Positions 1 to 8,384 of a stretch of DNA of 64,000 nucleotides are shown in pieces. The position numbers were made by a program, and so were the translations under genes. The notes under the pieces were generated by a model. It had not been told where the DNA came from and did not search any database. It worked only from the letters and a program-made list of their open reading frames with translations. The stretch is taken from the NCBI GenBank assembly GCA_944325155.1, contig CALUYY010000002.1, forward strand, positions 1-64,000. Reading direction: 5' to 3'. The DNA is from Candidatus Gastranaerophilales bacterium (GTDB taxonomy: Bacteria; Cyanobacteriota; Vampirovibrionia; Gastranaerophilales; Gastranaerophilaceae). Every line of letters begins with the position of its first letter. The first letter of the stretch is position 1.

Positions 1-1
1 G

Positions 2-76
2 CGGGGACGACGGGGATCGAACCCGCGACCTCATGCGTGACAGGCATGCGCTCTAACCAATCTGAGCTACGCCCCC
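2..76 (-). tRNA. tRNA-Asp (GTC)
   Basis: The minus strand folds as a full cloverleaf. The 7-bp acceptor stem (70-76 with 3-9) has one G-T pair. The D arm, an anticodon stem CATGC/GCATG with loop CTGTCAC (anticodon GTC) and a T arm with loop TTCGATC are all present. The discriminator base is G, the known identity base for tRNA-Asp. The window edge cuts right after the discriminator, so an encoded CCA cannot be judged beyond its first C. It lies just downstream of rpmA on the same strand. Confidence 0.95.
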
Positions 77-118
77 AACACAAACTATCATATATTAAAA
101 TTTTAAATTTGCAATAAA

Positions 119-373
119 CTATTTGGCGTATACGCTTACTTGTTTTCTTGTGCGTCTGTGAGGTTCAAATTTCACAACGCCGTCAATAAGAGCAAATAAG
201 GTATCATCGGAGCCGATACCCACGTTGTTGCCTGCGTGGATTTTAGTTCCTCTTTGTCTTACCAGAATATTGCCCGCAAGAACTTCTTCGCCGCCGAATT
301 TTTTAACACCGAGACGCTTGCTTTCGGAATCTCTGCCGTTTTTGGTTGAACCAAGTCCCTTCTTATGTGCCAT
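119..373 (-). CDS. rpmA: 50S ribosomal protein L27
   Basis: Large-subunit protein bL27 (84 aa), whose N-terminus reaches the peptidyl-transferase centre. It begins directly with the conserved [15 protein letters not shown] block and continues with the [11 protein letters not shown] and GDDTLFAL-type motifs, so it covers the whole family. There is no cleavable N-terminal extension like that of Firmicutes L27. Its ATG overlaps the rplU stop codon in a TAATG junction, so the two are translationally coupled, as in most bacteria. Confidence 0.97.
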   Translation of the reverse strand: MAHKKGLGSTKNGRDSESKRLGVKKFGGEEVLAGNILVRQRGTKIHAGNNVGIGSDDTLFALIDGVVKFEPHRRTRKQVSVYAK

Positions 374-732
374 TATTCTTCTCCTGCTTCATTTGTATCA
401 GATGCAGCTTTTTTTGAAGCTTTTGCATTGATTTTATTAATCATAACTCTTGTAAATTGTTGTCTGTGGCCTTGTTTTTTTCTGTAACCTTTTTTGGGGC
501 GCTGTTTGAAAACGATAATTTTTTTGGCTTTGTCATGTTTTACGATTGTGCCTTCAACGGTTGCAGAGTCAACATAAGGCGTTCCGACTTTTGATTTTTT
601 GCCGTTGACAAGCATAACGATTTTATCAAAGGTAACTTTATCGTTAACGTTGTTATCCAAAAGTTCAATATCAACGTATCTTCCTTCTTCAAGTTTATAC
701 TGCTTGCCGCCTGTTTCTACGATAGCATACAT
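373..732 (-). CDS. rplU: 50S ribosomal protein L21
   Basis: Large-subunit protein bL21 (119 aa). It has the standard start [17 protein letters not shown], the [13 protein letters not shown] segment and the basic [15 protein letters not shown] block that binds 23S rRNA. The C-terminus carries a roughly 17-residue Lys/Ala/Glu-rich extension beyond the usual ~103 aa. A good Shine-Dalgarno (AAAGGA) lies 8 nt before the ATG. It is first gene of the rplU-rpmA operon, preceded by a structured leader and a near-consensus promoter. Confidence 0.97.
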   Translation of the reverse strand: MYAIVETGGKQYKLEEGRYVDIELLDNNVNDKVTFDKIVMLVNGKKSKVGTPYVDSATVEGTIVKHDKAKKIIVFKQRPKKGYRKKQGHRQQFTRVMINKINAKASKKAASDTNEAGEE

Positions 733-756
733 TTTGTTTTGTCCTTTCTTTTAAGG

Positions 757-791
757 GACCGTAGCAAAGAATTTTGCATTTAGACACGGTC
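757..791 (-). promoter_or_regulatory. Structured leader of rplU (L21-leader-like)
   Basis: The rplU 5' leader can form an outer 6-bp stem (786-791 with 757-762, GACCGT/ACGGTC) enclosing a 5-bp hairpin (773-777 with 764-768, GCAAA/TTTGC). It ends about 25 nt before the start codon. L21 autoregulatory leaders are known upstream of rplU in Firmicutes. The architecture here is similar, but I cannot confirm family membership without a covariance search. Confidence 0.5.
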
Positions 792-811
792 AGCCTCTCT
801 TACGATTTATT

Positions 812-840
812 AATATAATTTGAACATATTTAATTGTCAA
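812..840 (-). promoter_or_regulatory. Promoter of rplU-rpmA
   Basis: On the minus strand there is a perfect -35 box TTGACA (840-835), a 17-nt spacer, and a -10 box TATATT (817-812). The predicted transcription start near 805 gives a leader of about 70 nt that contains the L21-leader-like fold. Confidence 0.8.
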
Positions 841-848
841 ATAAAATT

Positions 849-2120
849 TTAAATTCTGCAAACAACAAGGGGCATATCGGAAACCTTTAGTTCATACACG
901 GCTTCCGCTCCAAGCTCCCCGTATCCTTTTAATTTGGCACCGGTTACACATTTTTGATATAAACACGCAACGCCTCCTATTGCTTTAAAATACAAATATC
1001 CCGTATTTTTAATCGTTCTCTCCCCTTTTCCTATTGTGGCTAAAACCCCTTTTTTATATAACTCGGGCGCAAATTTATCCATTCTTTTTGAAGTTGTGGG
1101 ACCGACCGGTCCGATTATTTCCCCTTCTTTTCTGGGGCATGGGCCTGCGTAGAATATAATTGAATTTTTCAATTCAAAGGGAATTTTTTCATTATTTTTA
1201 ATTGCGTTTACGATTTTTAAATGCGCCATATCTCTTGCGGTATAAATTGTTCCCGATAAAAGAATGCATTCTCCTTCTTTTAAATTTTTAATTTCTTCAA
1301 TGTTATCCGTTGAAACCTTTTTATAATTTAAAGGTAATTCAACGTCATCCGGTTCATAATTAATAAAATTATAATTAATTTTATTGTTTTTAATCGTACA
1401 TTCCATATGTCTTAAACTGTGGCAGTTTATATTTATGCATACAGGCAACGATGCAATATGTGTTTGGGATGAAACTATTTTTGTTTCAATGACGTTTTCT
1501 ATTTTATACTCAAGCCTTTTACCTTTAAAAAGCGCATATTTTGCATTAATTGCGGCAGTTTCGGCGCATCCGCCCGCACCGATTCCTACTGTCATCGGAG
1601 GACAGGCGTTTTCGCCCGCCATAAGCGCCGTTTCTTTTGCAAATTCTAAAATTTCATCCAAGGTGCTTGTCGGGTTCATCATTTTCAACCTTGTCATATT
1701 TTCTGCGCCCCCGCCTTTAATTCCGATTAAAATTGAAATTTCATCTCCTTTTTGAAATTTTGTATGGATTATTGAAGGCGTATTTGTATTTGTGTTTGCT
1801 CTGTCAAAAACCGCATCTTTAACGACCGATTTTCTGTAAAAATTATCTTTGTAACAGTCCTCAACCGCTTTATTTATGACATCTTCAATAAAATCTCCTT
1901 CAAGTTTAATATCCTGCCCGATTTTTATAAAAACAACAACCTGTCCGGTATCCTGGCAGAGGGGTCTTTTTGATTTATATGCAAGGTATGCGTTTTTTAA
2001 AATTTCTTTTTTTATTTTTGAATCAAAATTTTTTATTTTCTCGTAATAATTTATATCAAGCCTTGTGTTTGCAAGAATAAGCATATTATAAACGGCTTCA
2101 TAAATAAGTTTCGTATTCAT
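849..2120 (-). CDS. fumA: Class I (4Fe-4S) fumarate hydratase, alpha and beta parts fused
   Basis: Interconverts fumarate and malate; the L-tartrate dehydratase family is the close alternative. Residues 1-250 are the iron-sulfur alpha part: CQDTG (C55), CPPMTVGIGAGGC (C173, C185), with C233 or C241 as a possible further cluster ligand. Residues ~255-423 are the beta part with GPVGPTTSKRMD (338-348). At 423 aa it is much shorter than E. coli FumA (~548) and close to the summed size of archaeal-type alpha plus beta subunits. It overlaps the start of the upstream lipoyl-transferase gene by 23 nt, so the pair is probably co-transcribed. No terminator follows before the rplU promoter. The [4Fe-4S] enzyme fits an anaerobe. 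Confidence 0.88.
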   Translation of the reverse strand: MNTKLIYEAVYNMLILANTRLDINYYEKIKNFDSKIKKEILKNAYLAYKSKRPLCQDTGQVVVFIKIGQDIKLEGDFIEDVINKAVEDCYKDNFYRKSVVKDAVFDRANTNTNTPSIIHTKFQKGDEISILIGIKGGGAENMTRLKMMNPTSTLDEILEFAKETALMAGENACPPMTVGIGAGGCAETAAINAKYALFKGKRLEYKIENVIETKIVSSQTHIASLPVCININCHSLRHMECTIKNNKINYNFINYEPDDVELPLNYKKVSTDNIEEIKNLKEGECILLSGTIYTARDMAHLKIVNAIKNNEKIPFELKNSIIFYAGPCPRKEGEIIGPVGPTTSKRMDKFAPELYKKGVLATIGKGERTIKNTGYLYFKAIGGVACLYQKCVTGAKLKGYGELGAEAVYELKVSDMPLVVCRI

Positions 2121-2751
2121 TTATAAATTCTTTCTTTATTGTTTCAATAATTGTTTCATCGTCTAAATCCGGTTTAATTTGTTTCAATGTTATAATATGG
2201 TTTATATCAATTTTTTCATTGAAAATTTTTTCTAAAAGGTTAGTGTCAATATCTTTTAAAATTGAGCCGTGCTGAAGAAAATATCCTTCTTTTCTGAATT
2301 GCGCGGAGCCTATAAATTTTTTGCCCTTAAAACAAATATCGGCGCCCGAGCTTATATTCATACAATATTTTTTATCGCCCTTTTTTTCTCCCGCTATTTC
2401 AAGCTCAACCCCGAGCTTTTTAAACGCATTTATAAGCGTTTTTGAAATCATCGTATAAGTTTCGATAACACTTTGTTTTTCGGGGATTTTCCCCGCAATT
2501 GAATAAGTTATTTCATTATCGTGTAACAGCGCTCTTCCCCCTGTCGGGCGTCTTACGATATCAATTTTTTCGTCTGTTTGAAATTCTTTTTGGTTTCTTC
2601 CCAAAGTAACGCATTTTGGCTCCCAGCCGTAAAACCTTAAGAAAAAATCTTTACTTTTATTTTTAATTGCATTATCCAAAATCCAAAGGTCAAGGTCCAT
2701 ATTTTCCTTGCCTTTATATTTTTTATATTCAAAATTACAATTGACTTTCAT
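2098..2751 (-). CDS. Lipoate-protein ligase A / octanoyltransferase family protein
   Basis: Attaches lipoate or octanoate to lipoyl-domain lysines. The BPL/LplA/LipB fold is clear: RRPTGGRALLH at 67-77 (lipoyl-AMP/substrate loop), a conserved Lys in GKKFIGSAQ near 143-151, and FLQHGSI at 158-164. Cys130 sits where LipM-type octanoyltransferases carry their catalytic cysteine (C-x5-G-DI context), so an octanoyl transferase is at least as likely as a ligase. Length (217 aa) is short, without the C-terminal accessory domain of E. coli LplA. There is no Shine-Dalgarno; a TATTAT -10 box lies 7 nt before the ATG. Confidence 0.8.
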   Translation of the reverse strand: MKVNCNFEYKKYKGKENMDLDLWILDNAIKNKSKDFFLRFYGWEPKCVTLGRNQKEFQTDEKIDIVRRPTGGRALLHDNEITYSIAGKIPEKQSVIETYTMISKTLINAFKKLGVELEIAGEKKGDKKYCMNISSGADICFKGKKFIGSAQFRKEGYFLQHGSILKDIDTNLLEKIFNEKIDINHIITLKQIKPDLDDETIIETIKKEFINEYETYL

Positions 2752-2774
2752 AAAAAAAATAATATCATGTAATT

Positions 2775-3032
2775 ATGAGGATGATTCAAAAATTAAAAGG
2801 CTTGGAGCGTGCCGTTGTTTTCATGCGTTGGGCAACCGACGGGCAATTCGGCAGGCTTAAATATGTCGGCGATGATTTCGTTGAATTTGAAGTTTTGGAT
2901 ACGGATTCAATGGAATATACAGAAACCGTACTTATTAATTCGCAGCTAATCTTGGAAGTCATAGTTTCAGGTTACGAAGTTGCAAGAATTATTGCGGAAA
3001 TTTCCGTTAATCTTGCTGTCGATGAAAATTAA
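2775..3032 (+). CDS. Small conserved-looking protein of unknown function
   Basis: An 85-aa protein I do not recognise. It is predicted to be compact and mostly beta: VVFMRWATDGQFGRL, YVGDDFVEFEVLD, ETVLINSQLILEVIVSG, then a short helix. No signal peptide or membrane segment is seen. Two in-frame ATGs exist (2775 and 2781); GAGG between them is too close to serve as a Shine-Dalgarno for the second. It is divergent from the lipoyl-transferase with only 23 nt between starts, and its stop codon overlaps the opposing histidine kinase stop by 4 nt (TTAA). Confidence 0.7.
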   Translation: MRMIQKLKGLERAVVFMRWATDGQFGRLKYVGDDFVEFEVLDTDSMEYTETVLINSQLILEVIVSGYEVARIIAEISVNLAVDEN

Positions 3033-3673
3033 AGGCATTTAAGGCAAATTGTATAGCAGACGGTATCATCCGTTTTTGTTGTTCTGAGCTTGCCCTTAAG
3101 GGCTTTTAGTTTCTTTTTTACAATCTCAAGCCCCATTTTGCTTGAGCACTTTTTTATTTCATTTTTATTATACGGGTTTTTAAAACAAATATTAAAACAC
3201 CCCTCGATATTTTCGAAAATAATATGTATGCTGCTCCCGTATGGCGTATACTTAACGGCATTTGTTAAAAGGTTCAGTATAATTTGTCTTATCAGATATT
3301 TATCCGTTGCAATAATAAGTTCATCCGCTTTATCGGTGCTTATTATTATTCTTAAATTTTTTTCTTCTATTAAAAAATTTAAAATGCCGATTTCTTCTTT
3401 TACTATTTTATTTAAGTTTAAAAGTTCAATTTTGGGGCAGTATTTTCCTTTTGACAGGGAATATAAATTCAGCATATTTTCAATATAGTTTAAATTGTGC
3501 CTGTTTATTTTATATATTTCATCCAAAAAATCATCTCTCTCGACATTTTTAAGCGCATAATCAATCCCGATAACGGGCGCTTTTATGTCATGGATTATTT
3601 CAAAGATAAAATCTTCATTTTTACCGAATGTTCTCATAATTCTTTTTATACCAGCTAATTTTAGCTTTATCAT
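3029..3673 (-). CDS. Soluble sensor-less histidine kinase
   Basis: Predicted autophosphorylating kinase of a two-component system. The HisKA H-box is IIHDIKAP (His28). The HATPase_c N-box is ILNLLTNAVKYTP (Asn138), and a G-box-like SKMGLEIVKK lies near 179-188. There is no transmembrane or PAS/HAMP sensor region, so the input must come from a partner, and no response regulator is adjacent. The G1 DxGxG motif is degenerate. A second ATG at 3637 (202 aa) has an extended -10 (TGG TATAAA) 7 nt before it and is a plausible true, leaderless start. Confidence 0.8.
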   Translation of the reverse strand: MIKLKLAGIKRIMRTFGKNEDFIFEIIHDIKAPVIGIDYALKNVERDDFLDEIYKINRHNLNYIENMLNLYSLSKGKYCPKIELLNLNKIVKEEIGILNFLIEEKNLRIIISTDKADELIIATDKYLIRQIILNLLTNAVKYTPYGSSIHIIFENIEGCFNICFKNPYNKNEIKKCSSKMGLEIVKKKLKALKGKLRTTKTDDTVCYTICLKCL

Positions 3674-3699
3674 TCACAAGTCGGGTAATTACCTCTCTA

Positions 3700-3728
3700 T
3701 TTACATCGGGTTATGGTCTATGTATAAT
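3700..3728 (+). promoter_or_regulatory. Promoter of pgi
   Basis: -35 TTTACA (3700-3705), 17-nt spacer, -10 TATAAT (3723-3728), about 25 nt before the pgi ATG at 3754, which is preceded by the Shine-Dalgarno AAGGA. Confidence 0.75.
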
Positions 3729-3753
3729 TATTTAAGGGCTTAAGGATACAGTT

Positions 3754-5160
3754 ATGGCATTAATTACAATTGATTACAAGAATGTTTCAAATAAAGTTAT
3801 TGGCGATGAATTCGGGCTTGATATCGAAAGCGAATTCGGAATTTATGCGCCCAAAATTGAAGACATCATAAAAAATCTTAATTTTAATAAAGATAAACAA
3901 GGTGCTTGGCTTCAGTGGATGAATTTGGGATATAACGAAGAAACCCTCTGGTATGTTAAAGAATATGCCGCAATGGTTGAAGGGCGCTTTGATAATGTTC
4001 TTGTGCTTGGTATCGGCGGCTCCGCTTTGGGTGCGATTGCTTTTTGCCATGCATTATTGAAACCCCACTGGAATCTTTTATCAAAAGAAGAAAGAAACGG
4101 ATATCCGAGAATTTTCTTTTTGGATAATATTGACCCCGATGAAATAAACGGGCTTCTTGATATTTTGGATTTAAGAAAAACTCTTGTTAATGTCATCACA
4201 AAATCGGGTTCAACGGCGGAAACCATGAGCCAGTTTATGATTATTAAAGACAGAATGCAAAATCTTTTGGGCGATGATTACAGGAAAAATTTCGTTGCAA
4301 CAACAGATAAACAATCGGGCATTTTAAGACAAATCGCAAACGAAGAAGGATATAAAACATTTGTCGTGCCGGATGATGTGGGCGGCAGATTTTCCGTATT
4401 TTCACCCGTCGGGCTTGTTCCGATGGCGCTTGTCGGGCTTGATATCGATGAAATTATGAACGGTATCAAAACAATGGATTTGGCCTTGAAAAATACTGAA
4501 ATAAATAAAAACATAGCCGCTCAAAACGCTCTTATTCATTATTTGATGGATACGCAAAAAGGGCACTATATAACGGTTATGATGCCTTATTCTTCAAGAA
4601 TGAAATATGTATCCGACTGGTTTGTCCAGTTGTGGGCGGAATCTTTGGGTAAAGAATTTGACAGAGAAGGAAATAAAGTTAATATAGGTCCCACCCCCAT
4701 AAAAGCACTGGGTGCCACGGATCAGCATTCGCAAATTCAACTCTATAATGAAGGCAAACACGATAAATTAATTAATTTTATCAGAGTCGATAAGTTTGAC
4801 ACAACTCTTGAAATTCCCAAAATCTTTGATTGTACGGGCGTAAATTATCTGGGCGGAAAAACGGTTAATGAATTAATTAATGCCGAAGCCGATGCAACGG
4901 CAGTTGCTCTTGCCGATTTTAAACGTCCCAATTTAACGATACATCTTCCTGAATTAAACGCATATTATCTTGCGCAATTATTTTACATGCTTGAAGTGCA
5001 GACGGCAATTGCGGGAGAATTGTATAACATAAACGCATTTAACCAGCCGGGCGTTGAACAGGCAAAAAATTATACATATGCCCTTATGGGACGTCAGGGA
5101 TATGAAGAATCAAGACATGAACTGGAAGAAAAAATCGGCATAAAAGAAACCGTAAAATAA
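3754..5160 (+). CDS. pgi: Glucose-6-phosphate isomerase
   Basis: Interconverts glucose-6-P and fructose-6-P in glycolysis. SIS-fold signatures are present: VLVLGIGGSALGA near 81-93 and the phosphate-binding VITKSGSTAETM near 146-157. Further family blocks are DDVGGRFSVFSPVGLVP, the catalytic-base region LGATDQHSQIQLYNEG, and FNQPGVEQAKN near the C-terminus. At 468 aa it is of the shorter bacterial type. It is monocistronic with its own promoter, and a strong hairpin terminator follows at once. Confidence 0.96.
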   Translation: MALITIDYKNVSNKVIGDEFGLDIESEFGIYAPKIEDIIKNLNFNKDKQGAWLQWMNLGYNEETLWYVKEYAAMVEGRFDNVLVLGIGGSALGAIAFCHALLKPHWNLLSKEERNGYPRIFFLDNIDPDEINGLLDILDLRKTLVNVITKSGSTAETMSQFMIIKDRMQNLLGDDYRKNFVATTDKQSGILRQIANEEGYKTFVVPDDVGGRFSVFSPVGLVPMALVGLDIDEIMNGIKTMDLALKNTEINKNIAAQNALIHYLMDTQKGHYITVMMPYSSRMKYVSDWFVQLWAESLGKEFDREGNKVNIGPTPIKALGATDQHSQIQLYNEGKHDKLINFIRVDKFDTTLEIPKIFDCTGVNYLGGKTVNELINAEADATAVALADFKRPNLTIHLPELNAYYLAQLFYMLEVQTAIAGELYNINAFNQPGVEQAKNYTYALMGRQGYEESRHELEEKIGIKETVK

Positions 5161-5161
5161 A

Positions 5162-5188
5162 AAATGCCAAAGAATTTCTTTGGCATTT
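5162..5188. terminator. Bidirectional terminator between pgi and the 5208 gene
   Basis: Near-perfect palindrome: 11-bp stem AAATGCCAAAG/CTTTGGCATTT with a 5-nt loop, T-rich on both strands just after the stem. It separates two convergent genes. Confidence 0.88.
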
Positions 5189-5207
5189 TATTTATAAACT
5201 TATTTTT

Positions 5208-5522
5208 TTAAGCGTATAATTTTTGCGGTTGATCTTGAATAACCGCTTCTTCTTTTTTATCGTTTACGGCGGATGCAATCAATGCAAGTCCTGCAACGCC
5301 CGCCGTGATTAATGCTGCAATTTTTCCTTTTGATAAACTTTTTGTTCCTGCTTCCTTTATAACCTGAAGCGCCGTTGTTCCCGTTTTTGCAAGTTCGTTT
5401 TTGCCTGCCAAAGCAAGTGCCGTTGTTCCGCCTGCATTTTTAATTCCGTTTGTTGCGGTTTTTAATACAAAATTTACCGATTGCGCCGCACTTTTTGTTT
5501 GAAGCCCTATGTTTGCCACCAT
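5208..5522 (-). CDS. Small Ala/Gly-rich protein with one C-terminal membrane segment
   Basis: A 104-aa protein I do not recognise. The N-terminal two thirds is rich in Ala, Thr, Lys and Gly and lacks charged clusters. A hydrophobic stretch near 70-88 (IAALITAGVAGLALIASAV) could span the membrane, followed by a short acidic/Gln tail. A GGAAGG Shine-Dalgarno lies 8 nt upstream of the ATG. In composition it resembles the other lineage-type proteins here at 8385, 32025 and 55102, which also combine Lys/Ala-rich soluble parts with Gly/Ala membrane segments. Confidence 0.7.
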   Translation of the reverse strand: MVANIGLQTKSAAQSVNFVLKTATNGIKNAGGTTALALAGKNELAKTGTTALQVIKEAGTKSLSKGKIAALITAGVAGLALIASAVNDKKEEAVIQDQPQKLYA

Positions 5523-5626
5523 TTGTCTAACCTTCCTCTATTTTTCCGTTACTTATTATTAAACAAATTTTTAAGACAAATATTGCTTAAAATTGAAAAA
5601 ATTATTTTACAATTCTTTATAAAAGT

Positions 5627-6946
5627 CTAAATTTCTTCTCCAAAAAGGCACCAGGTTGAAGCCCTGTTTAATTTTACTGCTGCAAAATCGCCGATATTAT
5701 ATCTGTTTGATTCAAAATGAACAACTTTATTATTTCTTAATCTTCCTTCAAGTATTCTTTTGTTGTCTTTAAAATTCTCTTTTTCAATCAAAACTTCAAG
5801 AATTTTTCCTTCATATTTTTTATTTGAATTGAATGTAGCTTCCTTTATTGCTTCGTTCAATTCAAAAAGCCTTCTTTTTTTGATGTCATCGGGGATAAAT
5901 TTATCCGTCATTTTCCCCGCCGGCGTATTTGGTCTCGGGGAATATGCCGCCGTATTTGCGTAATCAAGAGATAATTCTTTTATCATTTTTATCGTATCTT
6001 GAAATTCTTCCTCGGTTTCTGACGGAAACCCCGCTATAAAATCCGACGTTACGGTTACGTTTTCTATTTCATTTTGAACTTTTTTAACGATTTTTGAATA
6101 TTCTTCAACGTTATATCTTCTGTTCATCATTTTTAAAATTCTGTCATTGCCCGATTGCATGGGGATATGAAAGCATTCACAGATTTTTTTGCCGTTTTTT
6201 ACCGTATTTATTACTTTATCGGTTATATCCGTAGGATATGAGGTTGTAAAACGTATTCTAAAATCACCCTCCAGCTTATCAAGCTCATATAAAACATCGC
6301 CAAAATCGGGGCCGTTTTTTAAATCCTTGCCGTAGCTGTCAACGTTTTGCCCGAGAAGTGTTATTTCTTTATACCCTTTTGATAAAATTTCTTTTGCTTC
6401 TTTAATAATGTTATCTAAACTTCTGCTTCGCTCTCTTCCTCTTGTATAGGGAACAACACAGTATGTACAGAAATTGTTGCACCCCTCCGTAACGGGAAGC
6501 CAGGCGTTAATCCCTTTTGTTCTTATAATTTCAAATTTTTTTTCGCTGACGGGTGTATTTGTAATTGCACAAATTCTTCCCTCTTGTTTTAAAAGTTCGG
6601 GCAGCTCGTAAATATTATGAGTGCCGAATACAAGGTCAATATAAGGGAATTTTTTTAAAAGATTTTCTTTTTCCTGCTGTGCAACGCAGCCGCATATGCC
6701 AATCTTTATATCTTCGCCAGCTTTTTTTCTTGCGCCCCAGTTTCCCAATTTTGAATAAGCCTTATCTTCTGATAATTTTCTTATGGAGCAGGTGTTTACA
6801 ATTAAAAAATCAGCGTCATTTTCATCGGCGTCAATGTATCCGAAATGACTCATAATACCTTTTATCCGTTCGGAATCGGATTTATTCATCTGGCAGCCGA
6901 GGGTTTCTATATAAAGTTTTTTATTTTTACTTTCCATTTTATACAA
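5627..6946 (-). CDS. miaB: tRNA-2-methylthio-N6-dimethylallyladenosine synthase
   Basis: Radical-SAM methylthiotransferase that adds the 2-methylthio group to i6A37 in tRNAs. The N-terminal MTTase domain has its cluster cysteines at C18 (LGCQMN), C53 (NTCS) and C87 (GCVAQ). The radical-SAM motif is C156-x3-C160-x2-C163 followed by VVPYTRGRERSR, and a TRAM domain occupies the last ~65 residues. The family blocks favour MiaB over MtaB/RimO. The first ATG or the one three codons later could be used. It overlaps the upstream gene by 8 nt, so the two are probably co-transcribed. Confidence 0.93.
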   Translation of the reverse strand: MYKMESKNKKLYIETLGCQMNKSDSERIKGIMSHFGYIDADENDADFLIVNTCSIRKLSEDKAYSKLGNWGARKKAGEDIKIGICGCVAQQEKENLLKKFPYIDLVFGTHNIYELPELLKQEGRICAITNTPVSEKKFEIIRTKGINAWLPVTEGCNNFCTYCVVPYTRGRERSRSLDNIIKEAKEILSKGYKEITLLGQNVDSYGKDLKNGPDFGDVLYELDKLEGDFRIRFTTSYPTDITDKVINTVKNGKKICECFHIPMQSGNDRILKMMNRRYNVEEYSKIVKKVQNEIENVTVTSDFIAGFPSETEEEFQDTIKMIKELSLDYANTAAYSPRPNTPAGKMTDKFIPDDIKKRRLFELNEAIKEATFNSNKKYEGKILEVLIEKENFKDNKRILEGRLRNNKVVHFESNRYNIGDFAAVKLNRASTWCLFGEEI

Positions 6947-8249
6947 TTAAATGCGACTTAATTTTCTCAAGTCTTTCAATTCTTTCTTTCAGAGCACCCG
7001 TCGGTTTATAGTAAGGTTCAACGGTCATAATTTTTGCCGCAATATTCGGATAGAAATAAATAAATCTTAATTCGCTCTTTGTTAACGGTTTTTGAGTATG
7101 TACGTTTGCATATCTTACAAGTTCAAGAATGTTTCTTGCTTCTTCTTCGTCCTTAAATTCAAGTTCAAGGTTTTGATAAACGTTTCTGAAACCTTTAATG
7201 CCTGAGTATTCTCCGACCGTTATCATTCTTCCCGTTTCAATTATCTCGGGTTCGCCTTTTCCCAATTCTTCATAATCATATAATTCATAATTTCTTCTGT
7301 CCTTTAAGGCGCCGTCGGCATGGATTCCCGATTCATGAGCAAAAGCATTATCGCCTACCGCCACCTGGTTAATGGGAATGGGTACGCCGAATGCGTATGC
7401 CGTATATTTTGCAAGTTTCCAAGCTTTTGAAATATCTATTTGAGGGTCGATTTTATATTTACCTTCAAAACCGCTTGATTTTAAAATTGCTAAAATACAA
7501 GATACCAAATCCGCATTCCCGGCTCTTTCACCCATGCCGTTAATAGCGGTATTTATCCAAGCGTTAACACCGGCATCGATTGCCGCTTTTGCACCCATAA
7601 CGGAACATGCAACCGCCATCCCCAAATCATTATGGAAGTGCATTTCTATATCCATGCCCGTTTCTTTTGCAATTGTATAAATTCTGTCGTATGCGGTTTT
7701 CGGGTCATCGTAGCCTAAAGTGTCGCAGTATCTGAATCTTTGTGCACCGTATCTTTTACATTCGCCCGCATACTTAATCAAATATGATAAATCGGCTCTT
7801 GAAGCGTCCTCCGCATTAACGCCGATTCCCGTGGCATTATATTTAACCGCTTCATTTATTGATTCCAGGGTTTGAGCAAGAATATCGTCTTTTGTTTTCT
7901 TGCCGCCGTATTTCCCGTTTATCATTTGGTCTGAAGTTGATTGAGAAAGGTTAATATTTTTTAATTTCGGAACATTTGTAAAAGCAATTCTTACATCCGA
8001 AGCCAACGCCCTTGTCCAGCCCGACAAAATTGTCTTATCGATTGCACCCCTTTCAACAAGTTCAAGGTTGCCGTTTAAATAGTTAATTTCATGGTCGGTT
8101 GTCGGAAACCCGAATTCCGATTGTGTTATTCCCATGTCATTTAACATTATGTTAATTATTGTTTTTTCTAATTTAGCTAAGCCTAATCTGGACGTTTGAA
8201 CGCCGTCTCTGTTTGTAACATCTACGAATTTAATGTAATTTTCAGTCAT
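6939..8249 (-). CDS. DRE-TIM metallolyase of the homocitrate/citramalate/(Re)-citrate synthase group
   Basis: Condenses acetyl-CoA with a 2-oxo acid. The start FVDVTNRDGVQTSR carries the DRE-TIM catalytic motif, EMHFHNDLGMA gives the His-x-His metal ligands, and INGMGERAGNADL is the conserved glycine-rich block. FAHESGIHADGALKD is the form found in homocitrate/NifV-type enzymes rather than leucine-pathway LeuA. Length 436 aa. No lysine or leucine pathway genes are adjacent; its partner here is miaB. Candidates are homocitrate synthase, citramalate synthase or an anaerobic (Re)-citrate synthase, and sequence alone does not decide. Its Shine-Dalgarno is AAGGGTG. Confidence 0.8.
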   Translation of the reverse strand: MTENYIKFVDVTNRDGVQTSRLGLAKLEKTIINIMLNDMGITQSEFGFPTTDHEINYLNGNLELVERGAIDKTILSGWTRALASDVRIAFTNVPKLKNINLSQSTSDQMINGKYGGKKTKDDILAQTLESINEAVKYNATGIGVNAEDASRADLSYLIKYAGECKRYGAQRFRYCDTLGYDDPKTAYDRIYTIAKETGMDIEMHFHNDLGMAVACSVMGAKAAIDAGVNAWINTAINGMGERAGNADLVSCILAILKSSGFEGKYKIDPQIDISKAWKLAKYTAYAFGVPIPINQVAVGDNAFAHESGIHADGALKDRRNYELYDYEELGKGEPEIIETGRMITVGEYSGIKGFRNVYQNLELEFKDEEEARNILELVRYANVHTQKPLTKSELRFIYFYPNIAAKIMTVEPYYKPTGALKERIERLEKIKSHLIV

Positions 8250-8384
8250 GTTGCACCCTTACTTCAGATATCCATAACCTATATATTACCATCTAAAAAA
8301 ATACTGGCAATTTTTTTTGGTTTGATATAGAATGAGTCATGTGATTTGATAAAGTGGCATGATTTTTTCATGCGGAAGGATAAA

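Noticed and set aside
1384-1755. Plus-strand ORF of 123 aa within the fumarase gene
   Set aside because: Antisense to conserved fumarase sequence, without ribosome site or recognisable domain.
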